Shown: piece by piece, positions 49,765 through 60,200 of the stretch | How positions within the stretch are numbered: the first letter of the stretch is position 1 | Layout: each line of letters begins with the position of its first letter | DNA from: Clostridia bacterium | Lineage (GTDB): Bacteria > Bacillota > Clostridia > TANB77 > CAG-465 | Assembly (NCBI GenBank): GCA_029256705.1 | Contig: JAQSXK010000001.1 | Location: 1-64,000 of the forward strand | Length of the DNA stretch: 64,000 nt | Direction: 5' to 3' | Translations under genes and position numbers: made by a program | Notes under the pieces: generated by a model | The model's input: only the letters and a program-made list of their open reading frames with translations | Told to the model about the DNA's origin: nothing | Database searches by the model: none

Positions 49765-50665
49765 TCACTTATATTTAACATCTTCTTTTTCCTTTAAAGA
49801 TGTATATATATATTTATACCTTTCATATCTTTGCGCATCTATTTCACTATTATCTACTGCCTGTTTAACCTTACATACTTTTATGCCTTCGTTTATATGA
49901 TTACAATCTAAATAATCACATGTATATTTATCAAATTCCTCATAGTATTTTTTTAAATCTTCAGATTCTATATCATATAAATCATAGCTTGAAAACCCTG
50001 GAGTATCTAAGATATATGAATTTTGGCATATACTATATAATTTTACATACTTTGTTGTATGCTTACCTTTGTTTATTTTAGAAGCTATCTCTCCAACTTC
50101 TATATTCAGTAAATTATTATTTAATAGTTTCATTATTACAGAAGATTTACCGTACGCCAGAATTACCTGAAAAAGCAGATGTTTTACTTAATAATTTTTC
50201 TTTCAATTTTTCTAAGCCAATTTCATCTTTACTACTTATTTCTAGAATTTCAATATTAGAATAAGTTTTTTTAATATACTCTAAATCAATATTTAAATCA
50301 TCATTAAGTAAATCAATTTTATTAATACATATTATTGGAGTAATATTTTTACTTCTACATAGAACTAATTGTTTATCTAATAAAATATAATCTGGTTTAG
50401 GATTATCTATAGATACTAATAGTATCATTTGATCGATATTGCTTACAGGTGGACGTATAACGAAATTTTTTCTTTGGTATATTTCTGTTATAACATAAGT
50501 ATCATAACTTTTGTTTATATTAACAATATCTCCAACATATATTTTATTTTTTTTCATATTACCAGGTAAAATAGCAGTATGAAGAGAATTACTCTCTTCA
50601 TCTACTGTTATATACTTATCTAGTAATATCTCTATTACTTTTGACTTAATAAAATCCTTATTCAA
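49765..50665 (-). CDS. rsgA: Ribosome small-subunit GTPase RsgA, needs a +1 shift at CGG inside the P-loop
   Basis: RsgA is a circularly permuted GTPase that matures the 30S subunit. The first 171 codons from ATG 50665 carry the OB fold and the G4/G5 motifs (ICINKIDLL, EISSKDEIGLEKL) and then reach TSAFSGNSGV. The next zero-frame codon is CGG, followed directly by TAA. Skipping the C at 50152 gives SGNSGVGKSSVI, the exact P-loop, then KGKHTTK and the zinc motif C...CDYLDCNH. The joined product is 299 residues, normal for RsgA. Without a shift there is no GTPase. Confidence 0.9.
50149..50155 (-). other. +1 frameshift site GTA-C-GGT in rsgA
   Basis: Minus strand: zero frame GGC GTA CGG TAA; restoring frame GGC GTA (C) GGT AAA TCT. 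A stop immediately follows CGG in the zero frame. Confidence 0.8.
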
Positions 50666-50676
50666 ATTAATCTCCT

Positions 50677-52704
50677 TTATTCAGTAAATTTAATTGTTTG
50701 TGATTTAACTTCTTTTCCATTTATATATATTTTTAAAGACGCAGATGTATATCCATTAAGTGTAAACTCTGCCTTAGTAGCAGTTGGTGCAAATGATTTA
50801 TCAAATACTGTATTAGCAGCTGATCCATCTGTACTTGCAGTTACTTTTACTTCAATATTATCTGTATATTCAGTTGTACCTTTTAATTCAGTTAAATTTA
50901 ACGAAACTACTTTGCTTACAGAAAGTCTATTAACAGTTATTGTAACTAAGTCCCCCTCTTTTAATTCCTGATTTTGAGGATAGCTTTGAGCAATTACGGT
51001 TCCATTAGCTTTACTTTCATCTTTTCCAGTCTCAACCTTTACTGTTAATTTTAAATCTGTTAAAGTTTTGTTTGCAGCAGCTTCTGTAGAACCTAACACT
51101 GATGGCATAACTATTCTAGCTTTTCCATCGCCTTTACTTACTTTAATCTTTATAGTACTTCCAAAAGGCAGTTGTGTATCTTTAACAGGATCTTGTGATA
51201 TAACTATATTTTGCAATATTTTAGTACTTACCTCTTCTTCAGCAACAATTACAAAACCAAGTGTATCTTCAAGTTCATATTTAACAACCTTAATATCTTT
51301 ACCTGTAACATCCGGAACAGTAACCATTTTTTGACCTTTACTTACAACAACATAAATTTTTCTATCTGTTGTTGAAGTAGCCTTTTCAGGTGTTTGCGAT
51401 ATTATTAATCCAATTACTAAAGTAGCATCATATTCAGCTTTGTCTTGAATAATTTCAATGTTTTGAGTTGCATATTCTTTTACTACTTCTTCAAAACTTC
51501 TACCAACTAGATTTGGAACTTCGTATGAAATAGCAGGTTTATTATCTGCATTAATTTTGTTTATTATTTTAACCGTAAAAAATATTATAATAGATAGAAG
51601 AATTATACCTACAACTGCAGCAATTATAATTATTGTTTTTTTGCTTAACTTTTTATCTGATTTTTCTACTTCTTCATTTACTTCATCATCTTTTACTATT
51701 TCTTTATTTTCTTGTTTTAATTCATTTTTTGAAGTTTTTGATGTTACCAAATTCATTCTACGAGCATTTCTTGTTCTTAGATTTGGTACTATGTTTTCTT
51801 CAATTATTTCATCTGTTATAACAGGAATAATTTGTGTATTTCCAGCTTCTACAGATGAATTTATTTTAGCATATTTACTAGAATTATTAAGTGCATTATG
51901 AATATCCTCTAACATTTCAGTTGCACTCTTATATCTACTAGCGGTATTTTTTGCCATTGCTTTTAAAATTATACCATTTAACTGCTCAGATATTTTATCA
52001 TTAACAACAATAGGTTCAATAGGCATTTCTTGTATATGTTTGAGCGCAACAGAAACTGGAGAATCACTATTAAATGGTACTCTACCAGTAGCCATTTCGT
52101 ACATAACAACGCCAAGTGAATATATATCTGATTTTTCATCTGTATATCCACCTTTAGCATGCTCTGGAGAAAAATAATGTACTGATCCCATAGTTGTTCC
52201 AAAATTAGTTATTGTTGTTGAAGTAGTTGCTTTTGCTATACCAAAATCTGTTACCTTAGCAACCATATTTCTATTTAAAACTATATTCTGTGGTTTTATA
52301 TCTCTATGTATAATATGTTCTTTATGTGCAGCTTCTAACGCTGATGCTATTTGCATAGATATTTTTAATGTTTCCTCTGTAGAAAGAGCACCTTTTTCTT
52401 CTATATAATCTTTTAAAGATCTACTTTCCAAAAGTTCCATAACTATATAGTTTATTCCGTTTTCTTCACCAACATCATATACAGAAACTATATTTGGATG
52501 AGTTAAAGAAGCTGCAGATTGTGCCTCAGTTTTAAATCTTTTAACAAATGTATCATCTTTAGCATACTCTGGTTTGAGTACTTTAACAGCAACGTTTCTG
52601 TTTAGTAATCTACATCTAGCTTTATACACGTAAGCCATTCCACCTACACCAATTTCTTCAATTATCTCATATCTATTAGATAATACCTTACCTATAAGTT
52701 CCAT
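50677..52704 (-). CDS. prkC: Serine/threonine kinase PrkC with PASTA repeats
   Basis: The 675-residue protein has an N-terminal Hanks kinase (VAVKVLKPE Lys, HRDIKPQN, DFG, SPE), one membrane helix near residue 365, and three extracellular PASTA repeats (VPNLVG, VPDVTG, MPSVLG). It senses muropeptides and lipid II and works against the adjacent phosphatase. A Ser-rich C-terminal domain follows the PASTA repeats. Confidence 0.96.
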   Translation of the reverse strand: MELIGKVLSNRYEIIEEIGVGGMAYVYKARCRLLNRNVAVKVLKPEYAKDDTFVKRFKTEAQSAASLTHPNIVSVYDVGEENGINYIVMELLESRSLKDYIEEKGALSTEETLKISMQIASALEAAHKEHIIHRDIKPQNIVLNRNMVAKVTDFGIAKATTSTTITNFGTTMGSVHYFSPEHAKGGYTDEKSDIYSLGVVMYEMATGRVPFNSDSPVSVALKHIQEMPIEPIVVNDKISEQLNGIILKAMAKNTASRYKSATEMLEDIHNALNNSSKYAKINSSVEAGNTQIIPVITDEIIEENIVPNLRTRNARRMNLVTSKTSKNELKQENKEIVKDDEVNEEVEKSDKKLSKKTIIIIAAVVGIILLSIIIFFTVKIINKINADNKPAISYEVPNLVGRSFEEVVKEYATQNIEIIQDKAEYDATLVIGLIISQTPEKATSTTDRKIYVVVSKGQKMVTVPDVTGKDIKVVKYELEDTLGFVIVAEEEVSTKILQNIVISQDPVKDTQLPFGSTIKIKVSKGDGKARIVMPSVLGSTEAAANKTLTDLKLTVKVETGKDESKANGTVIAQSYPQNQELKEGDLVTITVNRLSVSKVVSLNLTELKGTTEYTDNIEVKVTASTDGSAANTVFDKSFAPTATKAEFTLNGYTSASLKIYINGKEVKSQTIKFTE

Positions 52705-52718
52705 AATCCAAACTCCTT

Positions 52719-53474
52719 TTAATTTAAACTTGAAATATCAATTACAAGAGCAGTAATATTATCAATTCCGCCTTTATCATTTGATTCTTCAACTATTTTT
52801 TGTGCTATTATATCAAATTCATTATCTTTAAATATATTTAATATCTCATGGTCTTTAATCATATTTGTTACACCATCAGTGCATAAAAGAATGTAACCAT
52901 CAAGTTTATCATCTACTTTACTAACTTCAGTATCTATTTCCTTAAATACTCCTACTGCTTTTGTAAGAATATGTTTTTGTGGATGATTTTTAGATTCTTC
53001 ATAAGTTATAATATTTGTTTTAACTAATGTATTTACATAAGTATCATCTTCGGTCAAACGTACTATTTCAGTCAAATTTCTATTTATATAATATATTCTA
53101 CTATCACCAATAGATAAGTAATATATAGTGTCAAAATATCTAAATACTACTAATAATGTAGTACCCATTCCTTTATATTTAATGTCTGTTTTTTCAAGAT
53201 TAAATATCTTTTCATTAACGTTGGAAACTATATTTTTTAACATATTAGACACATATTTATCTTTATTTTTACTTTTAGATATACCTTCATATTCATATAA
53301 TATACTTTCATATATAGATTCTGCGCATATTTTACTTGCGACTTCACCACATTCATATCCGCCAAGTCCATCAGCCACAATATATATATCACATGCACTA
53401 TCTATTTTTTTTACTAAATAGTAATCTTCATTTATTTCTCTTTTTTTACCTACGTCACTTCTAACAACATACAT
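52719..53474 (-). CDS. prpC: PP2C-type protein phosphatase PrpC
   Basis: The 251-residue protein has the PP2C metal motifs REINEDYY, DGLGGYECGEVA, GDSRIYYI, LCTDGVTN and GGIDNIT. It dephosphorylates PrkC and PrkC targets. It is the first gene of the operon that begins at the promoter at 53515-53543. Confidence 0.95.
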   Translation of the reverse strand: MYVVRSDVGKKREINEDYYLVKKIDSACDIYIVADGLGGYECGEVASKICAESIYESILYEYEGISKSKNKDKYVSNMLKNIVSNVNEKIFNLEKTDIKYKGMGTTLLVVFRYFDTIYYLSIGDSRIYYINRNLTEIVRLTEDDTYVNTLVKTNIITYEESKNHPQKHILTKAVGVFKEIDTEVSKVDDKLDGYILLCTDGVTNMIKDHEILNIFKDNEFDIIAQKIVEESNDKGGIDNITALVIDISSLN

Positions 53475-53514
53475 GAATAAAAACCACCTACTTTCATATG
53501 ATATATTTTACTAC

Positions 53515-53543
53515 ATAATACATTATATTGCAAGACTTGTCAA
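53515..53543 (-). promoter_or_regulatory. Promoter of the prpC-prkC operon
   Basis: Minus-strand TTGACA (53538-53543), 17-base spacer, TATTAT (53515-53520). Confidence 0.8.
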
Positions 53544-53591
53544 AAAATTTAATATAATTTAATGCAATATGGTAGCAACTTGAAAAAATAC

Positions 53592-53623
53592 ATTCATACC
53601 AACTTATATAAGCTGATATGAAT
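53592..53623 (-). terminator. Terminator after rlmN
   Basis: Near-perfect inverted repeat ATTCATA... / ...TATGAAT (32 bases overall) followed by GTATTTTTTC on the minus strand. It separates fmt-rlmN from the prpC operon. Confidence 0.75.
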
Positions 53624-53629
53624 ATTTTA

Positions 53630-54667
53630 TTACCCTTTATTTTCTTCTATATGTTTTTGCCTCAATTGTCCACAAGCAGCATCTATATCACTACCTAATT
53701 CTCTTCTTACTGTTGTAACAATACCAGATGAATTTAGTGTATCCATAAATATTTGTATATTTTTTTCTTTAGGTTTAGAATACATACCATTTTTGATCTC
53801 GTTTACAGGAATTAAATTTACGTGAGCAATCATACCACGTAAAAGTTTTGCTAAACTAAGTGCTACTTCTTTCGTGTCATTTACTTCATTAATTAAAGCA
53901 TATTCAAAACTAATTCTTCTACCTGTTGTTTTTATATAATATTTGCAAGCATCAAGTAATTCTTTAATTGTATATTTATTTGCTATAGGCATAATTTTTC
54001 TTCTCTCTTCATCAGTAGTACTATGTAGAGAAATAGACAAGGTACATTGTATATTTTCGTCTGCTAGTTTATATATATTTGGAACAATACCACATGTAGA
54101 TAAACTTATATGTCTAGCCCCTATATTTAGTCCTAAAGGATAATTAATTATTCTAATAGATTTTACTACATTATCATAATTATCTAAAGGTTCACCAATT
54201 CCCATATATACAACATTTGAAATTCTTTCTTTCGTATATTTTTCAACAGCAATTATTTGCCCCTCAATTTCGCTTGCAAGTAAACTTCTCTCATACCCAG
54301 CTTTAGTAGAAGCACAAAATTTACATCCCATTTTACATCCAACTTGTGTAGATACACATATTGTATTTCCATGATTATATTTCATAAATACAGCTTCAAT
54401 AGCACAATTATCAGGAAGCTTAATTAAAAACTTAATTGTATCGTCTTTTGTAGATTTTTGAGCTTCTAAAATAGTTAATTTTATTATACTAGTATTTTCT
54501 TTTAATTTATCTCTTAAACTTTTAGATATATCCGTCATTTCATCAAAGCTTTCTACTTTTTCTCTATGTAGCCATTTATATATTTGTTTTGCATGAAACT
54601 TCTTTTCACCTAGTTCGTCAATGTATTTTTCTAATTCTTCTAATGTATATTCATTCAAAATTATCAT
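53630..54667 (-). CDS. rlmN: Dual-specificity rRNA/tRNA methyltransferase RlmN
   Basis: RlmN makes C2-methyladenosine at A2503 of 23S rRNA and A37 of tRNAs. The 345-residue protein has the radical SAM motif CKMGCKFCAST and the resolving Cys in DIDAACGQL. Its ATG overlaps the fmt stop as ATGA. Confidence 0.96.
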   Translation of the reverse strand: MIILNEYTLEELEKYIDELGEKKFHAKQIYKWLHREKVESFDEMTDISKSLRDKLKENTSIIKLTILEAQKSTKDDTIKFLIKLPDNCAIEAVFMKYNHGNTICVSTQVGCKMGCKFCASTKAGYERSLLASEIEGQIIAVEKYTKERISNVVYMGIGEPLDNYDNVVKSIRIINYPLGLNIGARHISLSTCGIVPNIYKLADENIQCTLSISLHSTTDEERRKIMPIANKYTIKELLDACKYYIKTTGRRISFEYALINEVNDTKEVALSLAKLLRGMIAHVNLIPVNEIKNGMYSKPKEKNIQIFMDTLNSSGIVTTVRRELGSDIDAACGQLRQKHIEENKG

Positions 54668-55608
54668 TCAAACATATCTCCTAATTCTATTTTATTTCCA
54701 TTTAAAAATGCAGATATCTCCATAACTTTACTACCTTGTGGTTGTATTTTAATTACTTCAATACAGCTATCTTTGCATTTGATAACTAATCTATTTTTAT
54801 TAACATAAACAACTTGACCAATATTTCCTTCAATATTTTCAGTTGTTTTTACTTCTAATACTTTAAATTTTCTTCCATCATTATGGATTATATAACTACC
54901 TATGTATGGAGAAAGTCCTCTTACAAAATTAAATATTTCTCTAGCAGATTTATTAAAATCTATTTTTGTCATCTCTTTTTCTATCATAGGAGCAATAGTA
55001 AAATCACCTTCTTGTTTTATTCTAACTATATCTCCAATAACTATTTTATCTAAAGTTTTAACTAATAAATCACTACCAACTTGCATAAGTTTGTTTGTCA
55101 TTGTTTCCAAATTATCTTCATCAAATATTTTCACTACTTCTGTAAGTAACATATCTCCTGTATCCATACCTATATCCATAAACATGGTAGTTATACCAGT
55201 TTCAGACTCACCATTAATTATAGCGTGATGTATTGGAGCAGCACCTCTATATTTAGGAAGTAATGATCCATGAACATTTATACAGCCTAATCTTGGAAAA
55301 TCTAATATTTCTTTTGGTAATATCTTTCCATAAGCAGTTACTGCAATTATGTCTGGTTTTAATTCATTTAATATTCCAATAACTTCTTCATTTTTTCTAA
55401 TCTTTTGTGGTTGAAACACAGGTATATTTTTGCTTAGTGCATACTCTTTTACAACTGAAGCTTTTAACTTCATGCCTCTACCACTTAAAGTATCTGGGTT
55501 TGTAAAAACTCCAACTACATTATATCCGCTTTCGTATAAACCTTCTAACGAACATTTAGCAAATTCTGGTGTTCCCATAAATACAACTTTAATATCTTTT
55601 CTATTCAT
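54664..55608 (-). CDS. fmt: Methionyl-tRNA formyltransferase
   Basis: Fmt formylates initiator Met-tRNA. The 314-residue protein has the active-site region CINVHGSLLPKYRGAAPIH and the later DTGDMLL motif. It heads the fmt-rlmN operon; def and rsmB, common neighbours, are not here. Confidence 0.96.
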   Translation of the reverse strand: MNRKDIKVVFMGTPEFAKCSLEGLYESGYNVVGVFTNPDTLSGRGMKLKASVVKEYALSKNIPVFQPQKIRKNEEVIGILNELKPDIIAVTAYGKILPKEILDFPRLGCINVHGSLLPKYRGAAPIHHAIINGESETGITTMFMDIGMDTGDMLLTEVVKIFDEDNLETMTNKLMQVGSDLLVKTLDKIVIGDIVRIKQEGDFTIAPMIEKEMTKIDFNKSAREIFNFVRGLSPYIGSYIIHNDGRKFKVLEVKTTENIEGNIGQVVYVNKNRLVIKCKDSCIEVIKIQPQGSKVMEISAFLNGNKIELGDMFE

Positions 55609-55683
55609 ATATACCTCCGCTTAAAACTAGATTAATTATATCACAAATATGCTTGTTTAGCAATACTTTATGTTAATACATAT

Positions 55684-55720
55684 ATAAAAATAGCGCTACA
55701 AAATACTGTAACGCCATTTT
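55684..55720 (-). terminator. Terminator of the large surface-protein gene
   Basis: TAGCGCTACA / TGTAACGCCA imperfect stem with TTTTTAT on the minus strand, about 90 bases after the stop. Confidence 0.6.
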
Positions 55721-55812
55721 AAATTTTATTTTTTCTTATATGTCACAAAAAAGTGTACGTAACCCAAATGTTCAATTTCTATAGCAGATTTATCACTTGA
55801 TTTACTTTAATT

Positions 55813-57270
55813 TTATGGATAAATTTCATACAATCTTATACTAGCATATGCGACTTGTGTAAAATATTTTATATACTTTGTATTCGCTGGTACTGTATAT
55901 ATATCGGTATATAATGTAACACCATTTATTTTACTATTTCTAGTAAACGTACTTATGACTGCTTTTTGAGAATTTAAAAAGCTTATACCTGGTATTCCTT
56001 CACCCATATCCCATTTGCATTTTATTGTTTTTCCTATCATACTTGTATCTACTTCTATATATTGATCTGTCTTAGTATAAGTAGATGTATTCAAATTATT
56101 ATCAAACGCTTCTACTTTTAAAGCATCTGCCACATTTGCCGTATAACTAGATATTATTCTTGTTTCACTTCCATATTGATCTATTCCTTTTGCATATATT
56201 GTCTGACCTTGATCTACTTTGATAGGATTATTAATATAATTTAACCATTCTCCGGTTGTTCCTATTCTATATAATTTTTGTATACTACTTTGAAAATATG
56301 AAATTGATACCATTTGATGTGGTAGTCTTACAGCATTTGCTGGATCTGCTGTTAATATCATATATCCATCTGTTGTAGTAAATGTTGGTTCATTACTTAT
56401 TCCAATTTCATATAAATATGTGTAATTTGCTGAACTAGATGTGACACTTATCCATTTTGTATTATCTGGTACAGTATATATCTCATCAAATGTTCCACCA
56501 GTTTTGCTATAAGTATTTATTACTTGTTTGCTCTCATTTAGAAAGCTAAATGAAATAGTCCACTGCCAGCTATATGAATACCATTTTATTCTCATTTTCT
56601 TACCTATCATATTACTGTCTACTGCCATCAGTTGATTATTTCCTCCTGATATATATGTGGAATCGTTTTTATCATAAGCAGCAGCTCCTAAAGCATCATT
56701 CATAGTAGCAGTATAACTTGATACAATTCTAGTTTCAATTCCACTTTGATCTATTCCTTTTGTATATATTGTTTGACCTTGTAATATTTTTATAGGTTGA
56801 TCATTATAATTTAACCAATCTCCTGTAGCTCCTATCCTATATAATCTTTGAACACTTGTTGGAAAATAATTTACAGTTACCATTTGATATGGTTCTCTTA
56901 CATCTCTTGTTGGATCAGCTGATAGTACCATATAAGAATTTGCTGCACTGAATGTTGGTTCATTACCTGTTTGTATCTCATATAATCCATAAATATTAAC
57001 TACCTTTATCCACTTTGTATTTAGTGGAATAGTATATACTTCATCATACATAAGATTTTGATTATACACAGTTTTATCAATTTGACTTATTATTTGTCTA
57101 CTTTCATTTAAGAATACAATACTTTGAGTTGATGGACCATTTGCTGCAACATTCCACTTAACCCTCATATTTTTTCCTTGCATAGTACTATCTACAGCCA
57201 TATATTGATTTGTTGCATTAGAAATATATGTACTGTTATTACCATCATACGCTTGCGCTTTCAATGCATC
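55813..57270 (-). repeat. Tandem protein module repeat, two full and one partial copy
   Basis: Two modules of about 190 codons and a third of about 105 begin with DAL(K/G)-x-x-A-(Y/F)-D and share QYMAVDS/QLMAVDS, FLNES(R/K)Q, NTKWI, LYEI and ADP. Approximate limits on the plus strand: 56700-57270, 56134-56699 and 55813-56133. The lectin-like adhesion role is inferred. Confidence 0.75.
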
Positions 57271-60200
57271 GGCTGGCATAGTTACTGTTTGACTAACTGA
57301 TACTTCTAATCCACTACCTTTTTTAACGCTTTTGGCTATTATTGTTCCACTTGAAACATGTATTGAGGCTGTATATAATGTCCATGTTGTTCCATTATTC
57401 GTACTATAGTAATTATCTATATCTGTTCTATTATCATATACTATAGTCGTAGTATCATCAAATATTACACCATATGAAGCTAATATTGGATAACTAGCTG
57501 TTGAATTTATAACTGGTAACTTTGGTTTATCTAGATCTAGACTTACTACCTTCTTTTGAACAGTTATTTCATTTCCAGCTGTATCTTTACCTTTTGCATA
57601 TATTGTTACTGTTCCGTCTGCATTTTGCCAATTGTTTGCTAATATTGTATTTGATGTTATTGCAAATGTAGCTGTATAATTAGTCCAAACCGCATTACTT
57701 GTTCCAATCTTATACTGTTTTAAAGTAGCATCGCCATAGTTTATTGTTACATTTGCATTTAATCCTACTGTAGTTTCTGGACTAACTTGTATATCTATTT
57801 TTGGAGCAGTTAAGTCTACATTTGTTACATTTAATGTATATACTTGTTTATTTCCTACTCTATCTTCTGCGTAGAATGTATAGTAACCATTACTTGTTAT
57901 ATTTACTATACTATTATTCGCTATACTAGTTCCCCCACTTGAAAAGTAACTTTCCCCTAAAATTCCTGGGGCCCACTTAACAATTCCAACTTCTACATCA
58001 TCTGTTACATTTACTTTTACTGCTACTTTTTGCATTGCAGTATTTAAATCTGCTGTTAAATTAATTATTGGAGGATTCTCATCAATATTTGTTACTTTAA
58101 GCATTCCTTCCTTAGACCATACTTCACTTTCATCCATTCCTTTTGCATATATTACTGCGTTATTTCTATCTACAGTTATTGGACCAGTATAATCTTGCCA
58201 GTCTCCTAGTGTTTCATTTGGATTTAATATTCTATACTGTTTTGTTATAAGTGATTGATCATATATAATAGTTACATTTACCTCTTTAGCTGGATTAGTT
58301 GTATTTAATACAATTTGTGGAGCTCCAGCTGCAACTCTATCCCATCTCATAAATATATTTTCAAACATTTCGCTTATTGGTACATTAATTAAATAATAAT
58401 CTCCCATAAATGTTATCAAATTACCATTTTCATCTTCTATTTTTACTAGTGTTCCATTTTGTATAACAGTATCTTTAAATTCTGGTTTTATTAATAATAT
58501 TCCATCATTTTTATAACTTTTCCAATCACCAGTTGAAGTCCATTTGTACTCTCTACCATTTGAACCTTCTGGATAATTTAATTTTAATATATAATAACTT
58601 CCTTTATCCAGTACAAGTACTGGTGGTGGCGGAACTATATTACTTACAGTATATGTTGAATTAGAACTTTGTCCTTTAATATTTTCACTATATGCAAATA
58701 TTTTAGTACCGTTTTTTGTTACTTCAATATCTCCTGTATAATCTCTCAAAGATCCACCATCTATACTATATCTTTTAATTGTTGCATATTTATCATAGTT
58801 TATTTTAATAGTCACTTTACTTGCTTGTATTTTATTTGACGGAATTGCAGTTATTTCAGGTTCAGATATTCCATCTACTATATTATCTATAGTTTTAGCT
58901 GTTTGACCTAATGAATTTGGTGCTTTTGCATATGCATATACTGTGCAGCTTTTATCTACGTCAAACGCTCCAGTATATTCTTTCAAATCACCATTTGAAC
59001 CAATTTTATAGTACTTTTCTACTGCTTTTGCATCATATTCTATATTTACTGTAGCCTTTGCTACCTTTGTAGTAGAAAGCGCTGGTTCAGGGTTTACATT
59101 TATATTTATAGCTAAATTTTGAGTAGTCTTTGGAGGTGTTAATTTTCCTATGTTTGTTATATCTAAATATGTATCTGTTACTCCATTTACGTTAGTACCT
59201 CTAGCATATATTCTTTTATTTTCAGTTATTGTAATAGGTGCAGTATATGGTACATAAATAATTCCATCCTCACTATATTGTATTTTATCTGCATCATTAT
59301 ATTTTACTGTCACAATTACTGAACTTTGCCCATATGTAGAACTCCACGGATATACTACTGCATCTATATATACATATGGTTTAGTAGCCGAAGTACTACC
59401 TGTATCTCCAGGTTTTTTAATATTTTGGATTCTTGCCCTTGCTTCTTGTGATTGTCTACCGTCAGCTGTTTTATAATATGCATAAATTTCCATATTATCT
59501 CTAACAACAATTGATGATTTATATTCTACGTAATCTCCATATCTACCAACTTTTAAATATGTTTTGTTTGCTCCAGCAGGTGATGATACACTTACTGTTA
59601 CCGATGATACAAATCCACTGGTTGGATCTAAATTTATTATAGGAGCAATAGGTATAGTATCTATCACAGGTGGCTCTGGATAAGTATCCGGTGGCGTTAC
59701 CACTTCGTTTATCCTAATATACGCTATATTTGACTTATTTCCATCTGAATCATAATAATATGCCATTATGAAAGTTCCCCAATTATTAACAATTATATCT
59801 TGTGAATAATTTTGTTCTAATCCATAATTTTGTATATATATTTTTTTAGCAGCATTTGCTGGATAAGTTATCTGTACTCTTGCTTTTTCATCAGCATTTT
59901 GTCCTGCATTTCTAGTAATAGTAGGTGCTACTAAATTATTATTAGTAGACGTTTTCGGTGGTTCAAAAGGAGGTGGATTTTTTGGTTCATAAGGAGGTAA
60001 TGGTTCATGTGGAGTAGGTTCCTTCGGAGGATTACCAGTTGTTGTATCATTTATATATATTGATGTTGAAACAGATTTTTTTCCACTAGCGTCATAGTAA
60101 TATGCTATTATGTATGTTCCATAATTTTGTACATTTACTTCGCTTGTATAATTTTCTTCTATTCCATAATTTATTGTATATATTTTTCTAGTGGCATTCT

